A stretch of 64,000 bases of DNA, from NCBI GenBank assembly GCA_963920575.1, contig OY986967.1:4199869-4263868 (forward strand), read 5' to 3'. Below are positions 11,023-23,405 of this stretch, in pieces (the stretch's first letter is position 1; every line of letters starts with the position of its first letter). Under the pieces are notes generated by a model. That model was not told the origin of the DNA and made no database searches. It saw only the letters and a list, made by a program, of their open reading frames with translations. The stretch comes from Narthecium ossifragum (Eukaryota > Streptophyta > Magnoliopsida > Dioscoreales > Nartheciaceae). Both the position numbers and the translations under genes were made by a program.

Positions 11023-11460
11023 GAGGCGTCGGAGGAGATCCGGCGATGGAGGAGATGAGGCGGCGTTGGCGTTGAAGGATGTTAGCGATGGGAGAGATCC
11101 GGCAGCGGAGATGGCGGAGATCCGACGGCGGCGTTGGAGGAGCTCCGACGGCGGCGTTGGAGGAGCTCCGACGGCGGCGTTGGAGGAGCTCTGACGGCGG
11201 CGTTGGAGGAGCTCCGACGATGGAGGAGCGTTGGCGCCGGAGGTGGTTGCTTGTTTCGAGGGATCGAGAGATTGGGAATGGAGAAAGAAAACAAGAGTCT
11301 TGCTGCGAGAGATTGGGAATGGAGAAACAAAACAAGAGTCTGCTTGGCTCGGCTTAAATGGCTTCAGCAATGTTACTAATGTGTTGGCAACATCGGGGCC
11401 GTTGGATGGAATTGATAAGATCGTCACCGTTGGTAGCATGGGAGCACCCAAACAGAACTC
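11023..11460 (-). repeat. Right terminal inverted repeat of the FAR1-type MULE, with 24-bp tandem expansion
   Basis: Inverted copy of 4220-4526. It is longer because a 24-bp unit (GAGGAGCTCCGACGGCGGCG plus TTGG) is repeated about four times at 11114-11225; the left TIR has one related unit. The unit length keeps an 8-codon register, which explains the repetitive ORFs seen on both strands; these are not taken as genes. Confidence 0.85.
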
Positions 11461-11596
11461 GAAAAAGTGGGATTAAGGAATGAGGGTAAGAAAATGCAGA
11501 GAGGAATGGCGTAGGTGGAATAGTGGTAACCATGTAATCTTTACTTTGATGTTTGGGTAAAAAATGGAGATATCCCCCCTTATCCCTCAACCAAAC

Positions 11597-14316
11597 GAGG
11601 GTAGTGTGCAAGTGGTGTGCAAGAGATGTATGCATGAGCAAGCTTGGAATGGCTGATATGAGGCCTTATTTATAGGCTAAAATAGCTAGCTGATCAGCCA
11701 CTTAATGAAGAGGTGAATAGGCTCTGCCACGTTATCAGTAACTACCCGGTCATGAGTTGCCACGCTACCACATCACTAGTAAGATCCTCATACCTCACAC
11801 CCCCAAGGTATACACCTTACCACGTGATGCTTTCCGGTGACAAATGACTAAGCTTGTAGTCGATCGATTGCTTGATTTTGTTTGTTTTGTTTTACTAATT
11901 GAGCCCAAGGGCTGGTAAAAGATAAGTAATAGAGGTTACATTAGAGATCCACGCTTTCCATGCGATTACTTTTTCTTCTTCTTTTTTTGCTTGATTTTGT
12001 TTTATGTTAAGATAATTGTATGGATTCCTTCAATCCATTTGTTGATCCACAGTTATAGGCATTTTTCCACTTGAAAAAAGAAAACATTTGCATTGCCTCT
12101 TTATTCTACCTCTTCTAAAAAATTGTGTATTTATGTTTACCATTGATGTTTCCTAGAAGGATATTTGATGATAGTTCGAGATGAATTCAGAATGGCTTTT
12201 CTATTTGATTGATGTTAACCCCATGCCTCAAAATTTTATAACTGTATTTGCTCTTTCCCGGTAGATTTTGTATATGGATTTCTCCTATTTGTACCCTTCC
12301 TTAATAGAGCGTAATATTTTACTTTGCCGGTTTCTGTATTGAGGTTCTAACCTTTGTATATTGCGAATGACAAATATTTATTGTAATTTTACTTTTCATA
12401 TGTGCTAGTCTTTGATAGAATGTAATGTTTTACTTTCCAGATGACAGTTTGTTTACCTTGTGTTTGACTTTGCTAAACATTTGTCGTCTTTAGTTATGAC
12501 AATGTTGTGTTGCTCGGAGATGATTTGTTTGAATTATATCTTTAATTTTCTTTCATTATGTCTTGACAGTTTGCTAAATTTATGTTTTCTTTAATTATGA
12601 AAATGTTGTGTTGCTTTGGTTTTTACCGAAGAAAATGAGTTACATTTGCCAAATGTTTTGGTGTTATGGGATTTAGTTTTGAGTGAGATTGGTGGGAATG
12701 AAATTTATTTGAAGACATTTTTAGTATGTGTGGCTGAGAATTATTGTTGTGCATGAGAGGGGGAATTGACCTTTGGAGTGAGGTATTTCTTGTGAGATCC
12801 TGCGTGCCCTATTATGGTGAATGTACTGGATAATATCAACCGCTTGGAAATACACTTTGGACTTCATACTGCAGTTTTAATGATGTCATGCAATTTACTT
12901 GTTCTTGTTTTTGGCAAATCAAATATCAATTTACTTGTTCTTGACATACGCATGCATGCATTAGTCTGTCTAGAATATTTCATTAAAGGGAATTTTTTCG
13001 TTATGGTTTCAGTTTCACAGGATTATTTACATAATTAGGATATATGGGTCATATATACGAAAATAAGAAAGAACTCAGAAAACAAAAGGGCAAAATAAAC
13101 AGTGAGCTACAGCACTACGTATGAATAGTTACTATCATACCCTTCGTCGGTGAGGCATGGGTCAGTTCCAGGGTCAACCAATGTGGACCGTCCGATCTCA
13201 TGAAAGGTGGTCCTTTGTTAGATGTCAGCATAAATTAGACCAGTCGTAGAATGCTTTGATTCCGAGGACACGTGGGGCCCAGATATAAAAGGAAGGAGGC
13301 AGTACAATGATGGGCTAAGATAGCACTAGATCATCATCATCATATGTCAAGGCTGCACATGGGTCTGGGCTGGATTGGATTGACTGTTGGATTCGATCAA
13401 AATCCAACAAGATTATTTAATTTTATTTAGACCGGATCCATTGATGAGTGGCTGTTGAGGATCCGAATCTTTTACAACCTGGGTGACCTCAGTGTCTGGT
13501 CTTAGGTTATCAGTCTTTAGTTCTCTTGGGAAAGTTTTGAGAAATACTAGACAACGTTTCCAAAAAAATGTCTTTACTATTTTTGTCCTAATAAAATCTC
13601 AAGCCACATATTTATCTTATATTTTCAAAATTGCATCTTTTGCCTGTATATTTAGGATCATATCTAAAAAATCATCGGGTCCATCACCGAGCTATTATAT
13701 ATTAACACTAACGGGCCCCCATAATCACCCACCCCTTAACTTCTTTGTTAACCACTCACCCCTCAACCCTCTCCTCCACTAACCCCTACTAACTTCCATG
13801 TTAACTTCCCCCTATCCCCATTAACCACCTCCCCCACTAACTTCTCCCTCCACTTAGACTCCACATAGGACTAAGCCTGCCATGTAGGATCCACGAAGAA
13901 CAACCAAAGATTATTTTATAACCATAGTTCTATATAAAAATGATAACCAGGGTCAGAGAGTAATATACTATTGAAATCACTCTAATGATGCTTCAGCATT
14001 AACAGCTAATTTGCATTAAAAATCACAGCCTTTTGCTTTAAAAAGAATAACATCGAAGCTTTGACTTCAATTTTCAAATTTGAATCGCACTACATTAAGT
14101 CAAAGCTTTGTCAACCACATAAACTGAAGCAAAAAAACAGTAGTGAAGTAGAATATACAACGTACATTATTCACAATAACCTGGTTGAAGCACGTTGGCT
14201 TTGATGCTTTGAGTGATCCCAATACATGTGACGACACAACAGCATTAGTTTACGCTGCAATCAATCGAAAGCTGACGAGCAAATCTCCTGAGGGTGATCT
14301 CCGGGAAGCAATCAAA
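11597..14316. other. Intergenic AT-rich stretch, no gene seen
   Basis: The region between the MITE/MULE complex and the 3' end of GCP2. Frames at 12814-13038 and 13483-13782 are short, show no recognisable domain and have no supporting context. A short direct repeat (ATTTACTTGTTCTTG) occurs twice near 12890 and 12930. The stretch 13690-13870 is C-rich and simple. Confidence 0.6.
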
Positions 14317-17300
14317 TCACTGCTCGCTTCCGACACCTAGAATACATTGTGCAAGATGTGTCAAGTATGGCTCCGCTTGTGAGCTGTTGCTCAGTATAGG
14401 CACCAGACTCTGAAGTTCGGCGTTGAATTCCTTCTCAAATTTCCTGCCATTAAAATTTGAAGGTGTGTTAAAAATAATCCATTAGGGGTGGCACACCACT
14501 AGAAAACCTAGGAATTTCTTACATGATGGACTCAGAGAGCACAGTGCTTTCTGATGCTAATTTTACTGATTGTTTTCTGTACTGTGTTTTCCTAGGTTTG
14601 GACTTTTCCGCCACGGAAGAACCAGAAGCACCAGTTGCTTCATCTGGACCAGGAAGGCGGATTGAAAGTACCAACAATTGAACGGAGGCTGCATACTGAA
14701 GGCATAAAGACTTCAGCTTCTCCACCTTCTGCAAATGGATGTTGACAGTCAGGGACAATCCATTAGAGCTTTAAAACCAACACTTCTGTGACTATCTGAA
14801 TGTCTGAGCTGATCAGGCATGATTGCGCCACAAAAACCAGGATAGCCACCACAGGTTTAAAACAGCGGGATGGCTATGGACTATCATAATTGAGCAGGCT
14901 AAAAAAGAACAATAAGCATGACTTGATTGATGCGCTGCCAAATATGCAGCACAACCCTATTGATTGTGCAGTAGCAGGTCGTAACCAGTAAAGGATGCTA
15001 AAAGGCTTGTGCTATGACACATAGTGAAGGAAAGGGCTGGTTGCTCAGGACTGGGTGGAGTGGAGTCACTTTTTGGAGCGCAGACTTTTGCAAAGTGAAA
15101 TCTTGTGAAGTGGCCTGTCAGTTTTTTTATGTTTGGTTGGTACTGGAGTGGTCATCAGAGTCGCAGTTTAGGCTCACAACACAGCCTATTCCATAAGGAT
15201 CAAGGACGCTTGCATGATATGAGAGGAACTTTGGAGCCAAAATTAGCCAGAGAACCCAAGATTCAAAGGCCGGGGGAGAAAGGGGGGCGAAAAACCCTAG
15301 CCCGATGGCTTTCGAAGTCATAGGACTGGCATCGATTGAGTGGGGGAGTAAGTGACCATTAATTCAGTCACGTCCCACTCCACTCGACCGACTCTGGCCC
15401 TTTTTTGGCCAGAGTCAAATGGCTAACTGGAGGCCTTTTCAAAAGTGCAGTCCCCCCACTCCCTCCAGTTAACGGTCCAACCAAACAGCCTGAAGTGAAA
15501 AGAGTGTTGCTAGTCTACCCACTCCAGCCTCCACTCCCGGCAATCAAACACCCCCAAAGCAAAAGTGACAAGAAACAACAGCCATAAGAGGTCACTAATA
15601 AAAAATGTAATATACACAATCTAGCACTTTGCAGGCACAAAGTAGAAAAGCTCCAGTGCTAGTAAGAGAATAAATGAAACAGAAAGATTGCACCAGCAGT
15701 TCAATACTTTAAAGGCACCGCCAAAGTTCTAAGCGAATATAAACTTGAATGTTGAACAAACCTATCGCAAGCAGATAAAATCTGAACATAATTCAACGAA
15801 ATGAAATGCAAATAAAGCAAAATGAACAAGGATTATTATTGGGCATAATTGTCCTAGCAGCAGCTATTAGCGCCTTATTATCAAGGTGATAATCTTAATC
15901 TGATGCGATTTAATCGAGAAAGCTAGGCATAGTTTGCAGCCGTTGCCTTATAATCCACAAATTGGTGCAGAATTTGGAGGCACCAAAGGATTTAAGGTAG
16001 CTTGAGACTCAGAAAAAAATTAACAGTTGTGGAAAGCTAATTTCTGACCAAACTGCATAATACCTTAAAGATTTATAATGGCAGCTTCTTATATGGATAG
16101 TCATCCTACCTTGCAAAAGAAGAGTGAAGAAAATAAGAGCAAACAGACCTTGAGAAGTTCAGGCAATAGAAGCAAGCATTCTTTTAGACATTTTTGAAGG
16201 AAGAAATCATGGTATTGTATAACCTGTCATTGCCATAGAACAACCATAAAGGATGGAATCAGCCCATAACAATCAATGACAAAAAATTAACTCGGTCATA
16301 TCAAGGTCCTAATAGTACATCATAACCTCATCTATGCTCTTTGCAGTTCGAAGCCTATCATGCATCAGATGCCAATTTGGTTCAAGAACCTGAAACATAT
16401 TTAGACCAAGGCACAATATGAGAAATATATAACTAAGAAAAGCTTACATAAGCTACGCCAACATGTACTACCTCAAATGTCAAATAATGTAGGAGACTGT
16501 TAATAAATTTCAGCATGCTGCGGCAGAGGATAGAAGACCGCAAGATTGCTGTTCCGAGTGTGTTGAGAGCACGAAAACCCTGTCATATATACAGGCTAAG
16601 TAAAGCGACAAAACCAGTATTTTATAAATGCACCTGGATAAAGCAACAAAATCATACTTGATGTACTTGCCATGCCACACAGAGTTGGCGGTGGACATGT
16701 TTACAGTGGAAGAGAAACCGAAAAATCAGCTGGTATTTTGTTAAGGCCTTTCTAGAGATAACAAGTGACAGTGGCCACTGGACCTGAAAATCTTATTTTT
16801 AATAATTGGGATTGCATATATTTGTAGCTGAACAGAGAAAAAGATCATAAGAAGAAGAGGAAACCTTGTAACTTAGGCAAAATGTTTCCAAGCCAGTGAT
16901 GCTTACTGGCTTGGCTGTGTCATCATTGCAGATATTTGAAGAAGAATAATCCAAGTCCTTAAGTGTGGCTAATCTTCCAAGCAATGAAGTTCTTTCCTGC
17001 ACAGCATCATATAATCTGCTAAAATTTGTAATGTCTATCCAATTATTGACTGGGATGTGAAGTTACTTACAACACAACATGTCAATTCTTCATGACAAGA
17101 ATCTGCAGCGGCAGCAGAGGTGCGCAAAGCAAGGTCAAGGAGAGACTGTCACATAAAGCAACATATGAACTCTTTTTAGACCCACCCAAGATAGTCAGTA
17201 CTGTATATGCAAAAGTATATTCAGAAGGCCACAAATAATGATAAAAAAAAATTTACCTGCAACTTTTCAACAGAAATTTCATCAGGCCTTTTAGCCAGCT

Positions 17301-20300
17301 CATCTCGAGCAATATCCATAAAATGTACTAAAAAATCACCCTATTAAATCACGGATACATCCATTGATCAGTCTAATAAAAGTAGAAATGCCTGAAAAAA
17401 CCAAAAAAAACTCTACAGTCAAATACCTGGTCAAGAAGTAAATAGCGCTTCAAAGAGCGCAGTTTCCTAATGAGATCATACTGTCAATGAAACATAATTC
17501 CTAGTTAGTTCTGAAAATGCAAGGATTGCAGAAAAGCATATATTGAGGGGGATTTCAGATAAGCTATATTAGAATGCACCTTGTCTTTCATAAGATTCAA
17601 TAGCTCGCCACTTGCAAAGTCATAAGCAATTTTAATACATTCAAGATATTGATGGTTTGCTCCAAAACTAGTCAACTTTGAGTTTTCTGATAATGGAACC
17701 TAATCATGGCAGGAAGCCACATAGTTGTCACTGTGATGATAAAAAAGGAATGTTTCAGACAATCCAGTCTATAGAGATTAAGAAAACAAATACCTGAACA
17801 TTGTGCCCACATTCTCTCATCACATTTAAATACTTTCCAGTTGTCAAAATTGCTCCTGCAACACTTGTAAGAAAGCTAGGAATACCATCTTTTAAGCTAT
17901 AACGCTGTCGCCAATACTTGGCATCATAGTCCTGAGTGAGGCTCTCCTGTCAAACATAAATAAGATATATTAGAGTGCAACAACAAATATTGCATTATCA
18001 AACAAAAGAACTATACCTTCTGAAGGGATTTATTTTCAGCAATAAAAAATTCACCATAAGGATCATCAATAACTCCTTCATATAGCCACCTATAAATCAG
18101 ATAAGGTTAGCGAATATAAACTATACAAGGAGCCACTGAAAAGATAGTGTAAACAAACTCGTATGGGGAAAAAAACGCGGGCATAACAAACGCAATTTTC
18201 AATAAAAAAAGTGCATACAACAGATCAACCTTTCCAATATATAGAGATACGCTGAACTTGCATGCTTTGTCATCTTCTCTAGCAATGACCGAACTGCATT
18301 ATCACCTGCCATAGCCTTAGCCTGCCAATGCAAATAGATGAGAATGATAGACAAGTGCCGTGTCTAGAGAAGAGATCGCATATGTAGACAACCTCACTCT
18401 GAGACTCAACAACCCAGTTCCAACAATGCAATTTATTGACCACAAAGGCAGAACTGCTACCCATTGCATATAAAAATTCATTAGAGCCCCATTCGCATCA
18501 TTATACTCAATAAAAGTAATGAGGAAAGCTCCCAAAGTCTCAAAGCCTAACCTGAACTACTTAATTTTCATGAAGTGCACTAAAGCTGATGGAAGCAAGC
18601 AGATAGTAACTGAAAAATCATAAATGATTCAACTTAAAATATTGCGGCGTCCTAAAACCAGGAAGTATATCTTTATGCAAGAAAGAAGGCGACAACATAA
18701 ACAAGGATTGCAACACACATTCTACCTGGCTTTGCAAGAGGTTAAGAGTTAAAGAGCCTGATGAATTGCTAGATGAAACTTTCTCGACCACAATGGACAA
18801 AGCTTGTAGTGATCCCATCATTGGCTGAAATCAGCAAGCAGTGAAAAACTATGCAAATACATGAAATAGGTTATGCTTTCACGAAGAGTCAAGAAGGTAT
18901 ACAATATACACCTGACAATAAAACCACAATCCTTGAACTGAAAGTCTTCCAAGGCGGAATTGATGCTCAAGTTGTGCAACCATGGCCTGATAATCCTGAT
19001 TACACCAAAGAACAGCAGATATTTTGCCAAATGTGATGCATCCACTTACACCTAAACTCAATAGAAGACATTAATGATGAGGATTGAGCACATCATTAAG
19101 CAATTGCATGGGCTTAAGAATGAAGTCAGCAGCACATATCTATAGTTTGCCATGGAGTGTAGCATTAAGACATGATATTTTTCAAATCTAGCTACAATTT
19201 ACGCTTATTTTGACTTCTCTTGGATCTCCCACGCTGTATTGATTCAGCTGATTACGGTGAATGGCACAAACGGCCATATCCAATTCTAATGATGTAAGTA
19301 ATTCATCGAGGGACATCAAATTCTAATCATGGTATAATTACTTCGATCCTCGGACATGTTTTGCACCTATATTAAGAGTTGAATAGTTTGTCTTGTTTGT
19401 TTATTTTCTTACTGGAATTGCCATTTGCTTGTATACCATACTTGCATATTAGCTTCTATTACCTAGCTCATCATTATGTAAGATCACACTTCATTATCAA
19501 TAGTTCAGAAGCATAACTTGCTTATATCCATCCTTACAAATTGACGTACAACAATTTGGTATCAAAGCTTCTAGACATCTCTTAAGCTTATACTCATGAT
19601 TTATACAAAGACAGTTGATCATTCATGCAGAGATAATTCTTCTATGGCATAGAGGAGGTATCAAGCATATAGCAACACACGTCTTAGGCATCCTTTACAC
19701 AAAATTGAAGAAAACAGATGCTTACTAAAAGGAGTGCTCTTAATGCAGCACCAAATGCATGGTTAACAAGGCCACTCTTGAACCGTGACTTGGCCTCCAC
19801 AAAATGACTAAGCAGCACAAAACTCTCGCATAGGGGAAATACCCGCTGTGTCAACTCCTGCAATACAAATATTTAGTGTAAACCCACAGCCTCTTAAAGA
19901 CTCTTGCTACTCACCAGCTCTCACCTGTAAGGCTAAATCCATAGACGGATCTATCTGAAAGACCACGTAACCTTCCCGCCCCTTGACCCTTTTGATCGAT
20001 ATGAACCTTCCTTCGATGCCCACGAGAGCGGATAGCAAGTCATCAATGACCAACAGCTCCTACATTCCCACCAACAACTTTACTCTCTTAAGCAAAAGCC
20101 ATCTTTGAATGGAAATCTTTGAATGCCCAACGGAATTTAATGATGGAAAAGTTAGATGAGCACCTGAACTGAAACTGGGTACGATCCAATCACATTATCG
20201 GTACCCCTACTGCCAAAGCCACGAAAAACATAGTTAAATGGCAATGGACCATGGAAAAAAGTAATGCAGAAACGTAAAATTAACTCGATTTGAGCAGAAG

Positions 20301-20514
20301 GAGTACCTGAATGAATCCATGGAGTAGGTTTTGGTGCCGGAGATCTGGTTGGGGAATTTGATTTCCTACAAAAGTGGGAGGAAATCAAAGCGCGAAGAGG
20401 AAAGAGTGCGATCTGGAGCTTCGAGCGGGTCAGATGGATGAGTACCTGATGGAATCGACCAGTAAGAAAGGGGCGCTCGACGTTCCATCGAGGGGTCGCC
20501 GGAGCGGCGTCCAT
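14317..20514 (-). CDS. GCP2: Gamma-tubulin complex component 2 (Spc97 family), 21 coding exons
   Basis: Core subunit of the gamma-tubulin complex that nucleates microtubules; in the family GCP2 pairs with GCP3 and binds gamma-tubulin through its C-terminal half. Exons: 20446-20514, 20307-20365, 20164-20209, 19925-20059, 19726-19857, 18912-18995, 18726-18824, 18230-18321, 18017-18089, 17794-17946, 17580-17699, 17427-17480, 17257-17340, 17071-17145, 16865-16996, 16658-16783, 16472-16579, 16327-16389, 16149-16223, 14523-14728, 14317-14443. All introns are GT-AG; the sum is 2112 nt, i.e. 703 residues plus TGA, close to plant GCP2 length. Diagnostic stretches are the N-terminal '[17 protein letters not shown]', '[15 protein letters not shown]', '[14 protein letters not shown]', '[17 protein letters not shown]' and '[19 protein letters not shown]'. 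The start is the ATG at 20514; the ATG 9 nt upstream is possible but lacks family support. No break was seen. Intron 19 (14729-16148) holds a MITE-like insertion. Confidence 0.95.
15128..15551. repeat. MITE-like inverted-end repeat in GCP2 intron 19
   Basis: The left end TGTTTGGTTGGTACTGGAGTGG resembles the inverted right end TGTTTGATTGCCGGGAGTGG (followed by AGGCTGGAGTGG). The interior contains a hairpin TCTGGCCC...GGGCCAGA-like segment near 15390-15415. It sits wholly in an intron. TSDs were not established, so boundaries are approximate. Confidence 0.4.
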
Positions 20515-20564
20515 GGAGATCACGGGAGGAATCGGAAAAACCTAGAGCTTGGCTTCAAATAGGG

Positions 20565-20724
20565 ATTGGGTCTTGGGAGGAGGGGTTTTGGAAATCTTAT
20601 AGGCGGGTTTTAAAAAAAATTGTTGCATTTAAATTTAGGTCCTCATTGTAAATAAAACCCTCACTCATCTGCTCAGCTTTCATATGCTTTGCATATGACC
20701 CCTTGAAATATTTCAACGCCTCTG
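20565..20724 (-). promoter_or_regulatory. GCP2 upstream region
   Basis: The region immediately upstream of the GCP2 start on the minus strand. A Lys-free, T/A-rich tract lies at 20600-20680. No confident TATA box was identified; it is recorded as the likely promoter side only by position. Confidence 0.3.
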
Positions 20725-20937
20725 TTTGGTCGACGGATAATGGGGATAATCTCACTTTATCCCCCTTATTTTTATTTTTTACCTAAACATCAAAAATAAT
20801 GATTACGGAATTATCTTCATTTCACATATCACCACTTCTCTACTTGTTTTTACTTTTATTTCTTAACCCCACTTTTTCTAACCACATCTAACCATATCTC
20901 CTCTTAACCTCACTTTTTCTAACCCCATACCAAACAT
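20725..20937. repeat. MITE with GTTTGG...CCAAAC ends
   Basis: The ends read CTGTTTGGTCGACGGATAA and, inverted, GTTTGGTATGGGGTTAGAA. The interior tract ACCTAAACATCAAA matches the arm of the split MITE at 11470-11596 (ACCCAAACATCAAAG on the same relative strand). No gene. A TSD was not identified. Confidence 0.55.
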
Positions 20938-21512
20938 GGGACCAGGATCCAGGATCCAGGAGGTCCTCCTTGCAAGTATTTCACACTCAAAATATCGCAT
21001 TTCACCCCCCCCACACAATCTTATTTATAAATATGTTTCAAACATATCATTCCATCTAATTAACGGATGAAAATTTTAGTATTACAAAATTATTTTAATG
21101 TCAATTTATACTTAAGTTATTTAATATTTTTTATCATAATTAATACCATTAATCACACGAAATGACATTTTTGAAATAATTCGTATGTTTATCAAGGGCA
21201 ACGATGATATTATCAATATTATATGGTGAAATCTGATATTTAGCATATTTTAAAGGTGAAATGTGTCGTTAACTCAAAGGTTTGACAACTTATTTCAGCA
21301 CCGCTTCAAAAATCTTATTTTTTTAATCAAACTTCATCTTTTTCTTCTATATTGGAATTAGGGGATTCCGTGTTAAAAGTAATCGAATAGACAATTGTCT
21401 CCGATCCACACACAATTATTATGGGATTGCTTGTTCGACTATTTGACTCAGCCAGACGCCTCCAAGACGAATACCACTATCAAGATGCCGGATCCACATA
21501 ATCTATGAGCAC

Positions 21513-22606
21513 TGTAAGCCCCTGACATGACCTTGGCTCAAGTCATTCAGAGATGGCACGACCAAGAGCCACGAGCATGACGCGGTGGTCGCCGTCACAA
21601 GTCATGGGAGGCTTGGTGGCCTCAAGATAGCATGCCAAACAAGTCATGACACGGAGCGCATGCATCATCACCAACTTGGCGAGGTGGACTTTGGAGATGG
21701 CGTGGCACGGCAAGAAAATGGCATGGCGGACTGGCCCAAGATCGAGACTTGACGTGCCATGGCACAAGTTAGGCGAGCGGGACGCACCAGGCGGGCACAC
21801 GACACGCTTGCGGGTGAGATGCGCACGACAAGGCAGATGGTGCGCTTGCGCGAGGCAGTGTCGACGGAAGTTCGAGTCCTATTAGGACTCCTGTTCCCAG
21901 CTTCATTAGGACTCTACACGTCATGGCATGTATAATGGTCAGCTTTGGCGTGGGAGTTGTACGAGGAGTCCTGGACGGACTAGGACTCGGCGCGCCATGA
22001 CGCGACCAGGATGACACGGTTGGCCATGGGGGCCAATCTGAGCGTGTGAATGACCAACTTCCACTTGGCTCAGGTTCTTGGGAGAACATGACGTGGCAAA
22101 GATGGAAGATAGCACAGAAAAATTCCAGACTTTACACGCGGGAAATAGGAAGGAGTCCTATTTCGAGTCAAGTAGGCCGCGCGGTTTTGGCAAGAGCTAT
22201 TCAATACAAGTTTCAGCACAACTAGGACTCCATATGAAGTGGGCGACTTCATGATTGGCCAAGTCAGAGTCCATATCGACATAGAGTCAATTAAGGCTTC
22301 GAAGTTGAAGTTGAACATGAAGTCTTCATAATAGAGGAAAGCTAGGAGACGACCTCTATATAAGGAAGCAACTGGTCAGATGTTGGGACATCTAAAGGGA
22401 TCTGGAGATCTAGAGAGAGAGAGTCATCGTTTACAATGGATTTGTGAGGCGAGATTCTAGGATTTTGAGTTAAAAGCTTCTTATATTGAGAATAATTGTA
22501 CTTCAAGGGGTTGGGGGCGAGAGAAGAGTGCTATTATAATCATTAGTAAATAAAGGAGTTGGGATCTCATCCCTTTACCCATATTCGTGTCTTCTTGTGT
22601 GTGTGC
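21513..22606 (+). mobile_element. Possible LTR or LTR fragment, unclassified
   Basis: The segment starts TGTAAGCCCC and can end at ...TGTGTGTGCA, with a GA repeat near 22424 and an A/T-rich leader-like zone at 22450-22560, a layout seen in LTRs. No 5-bp TSD matches across the ends, and no PBS or polypurine tract adjoins. ORFs inside (21543-22318) have no recognisable domain. The stretch 20938-21512 is AT-rich and empty. Confidence 0.3.
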
Positions 22607-22665
22607 AAAGAAGAAGAATGAGGGCTGGCAGGCAACGCTCGGAGGGGTCAAAGACGAGGCGCCAG

Positions 22666-23053
22666 ATGGGCGACCTTACCCCTACAGCGGCCCACTCCAC
22701 CGCCCTCCGCTACCTCTCTACCCGAGTGGCCACCGCTGCCTCCGCCCCCTACGACACCCTCCTCCCTCTCCACCCCTCCGCTTTCGCCCTCCTCTCCGAC
22801 CTCCGCTCCTCCGAGGTTCCCATCCTCCCCTACCTCTCCCTTGCTGAGCTCTCCCGTGGCGAGGCCGAGCTTGGACTCACCCTTCCCCCCTGACCTCCGC
22901 GCCGTCCTATCCCTCGGAGTGCCCTCATCCCTTCCCCGACTGGCGCCACCCCTCCCACCTCCGCGCCACCCTCTTTGACCGCTACTACCTCCCAGTTCGC
23001 CCCCTCCTCGCCGAAAACCCTGTCTTCTTCGTTAACGAGTTTGGGATCCAATG
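22666..23053 (+). pseudogene. Frameshifted fragment of an unidentified plant gene
   Basis: An ATG at 22666 opens a GC-rich coding-like frame (Ala/Leu-rich, 'ALRYLSTRVATAAS', 'LPYLSLAELSRGEAELGL') that stops at 22893. The sense continues in a second frame ('PDLRAVLSLGVPS') and then a third ('FPDWRHPSHLRATLF') to TGA at 23053, so at least two frameshifts have occurred. A roughly 57-bp segment near 22979-23035 is repeated in diverged form at 23072-23128. The N-terminal pattern recalls a plant hypothetical protein family, but I cannot name it with confidence. Its proximity to RTF2 looks incidental. Confidence 0.4.
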
Positions 23054-23320
23054 ATGCGCTCGGGCTCCTCCGCTGCTACCTCCTAGCTCGCCCCCTCCTC
23101 GCCGGAAACCATGTATTCTTCTTGGTTGACAAATAATGTGAATGAAAATTTAAATTTTAAAACTTCTAATTGATATAGGGAATTAATATAAAGAACTTAT
23201 CGGTTGAAAAAGTCAAAAAAATGATTCTCTAGAATGACATCAAGATAGGAAAGGAAAGATCTTGGGAACGCTCTTAGAAAAATCGGGACTCTGTTAACAA
23301 CTCTCCTCCTACATAGAGTC

Positions 23321-23341
23321 GGTCTCTCTCTCTCTCTCTCC
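23321..23341. repeat. CT microsatellite in the RTF2 5' leader
   Basis: A pure TC/CT run of about 20 bp lies some 65 bp upstream of the RTF2 start. CT-rich tracts are common in plant 5'UTRs. Confidence 0.85.
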
Positions 23342-23394
23342 CCGTTAATAAGAAGCAACTGGCCCTCTTGTCTTCCTCTCTCTCGTATAGCTCG

Positions 23395-23403
23395 AAACCC
23401 TAG
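23395..23403 (+). promoter_or_regulatory. Telo-box-like AAACCCTAG before the RTF2 start
   Basis: AAACCCTAG lies directly before the GCC-ATG-GC start context of RTF2. Telo-boxes near the transcription start mark many plant genes of replication, ribosome and translation. Its function here is inferred from position only. Confidence 0.5.
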
Positions 23404-23405
23404 CC

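Larger units (their letters stand above)
4220..11460 (+). mobile_element. FAR1-type Mutator-like element (MULE) with long TIRs and 9-bp TSD
   Basis: Both ends begin GAGTTCTGTTTGGGTGCTCCC when read inward. The flanks carry the 9-bp TSD GAAAAAGTG at 4211-4219 and 11461-11469. The TIRs are about 307 bp (left) and 438 bp (right). A broken FAR1-like transposase lies inside (5012-7908). The element was later hit by a hAT MITE (5581-6495) and a Cassandra TRIM (9002-9758). TIR length, TSD length and transposase type agree with the Jittery/FAR1 branch of plant MULEs. It is unlikely to be autonomous because the transposase has several stops. Confidence 0.88.
4169..11596. mobile_element. MITE split by a MULE insertion
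   Basis: The outer ends read GTTTGGTTCGGGGTTAAGG at 4169 and, inverted, GTTTGGTTGAGGGATAAGG ending at 11596. Removing the MULE (4220-11460) and one TSD copy joins 4169-4219 with 11470-11596 into a MITE of about 180 bp. The right arm resembles the MITE at 20725-20937, sharing a tract around 'CCAAACATCAAA' in one orientation. No clear TSD was found for the MITE itself. Confidence 0.55.

Noticed and set aside
22587..22847. A Pro/Arg-rich plus-strand ORF
   Set aside because: It is an alternative frame over the same GC-rich pseudogene; the frame with Ala/Leu-rich helical text is more plausible.
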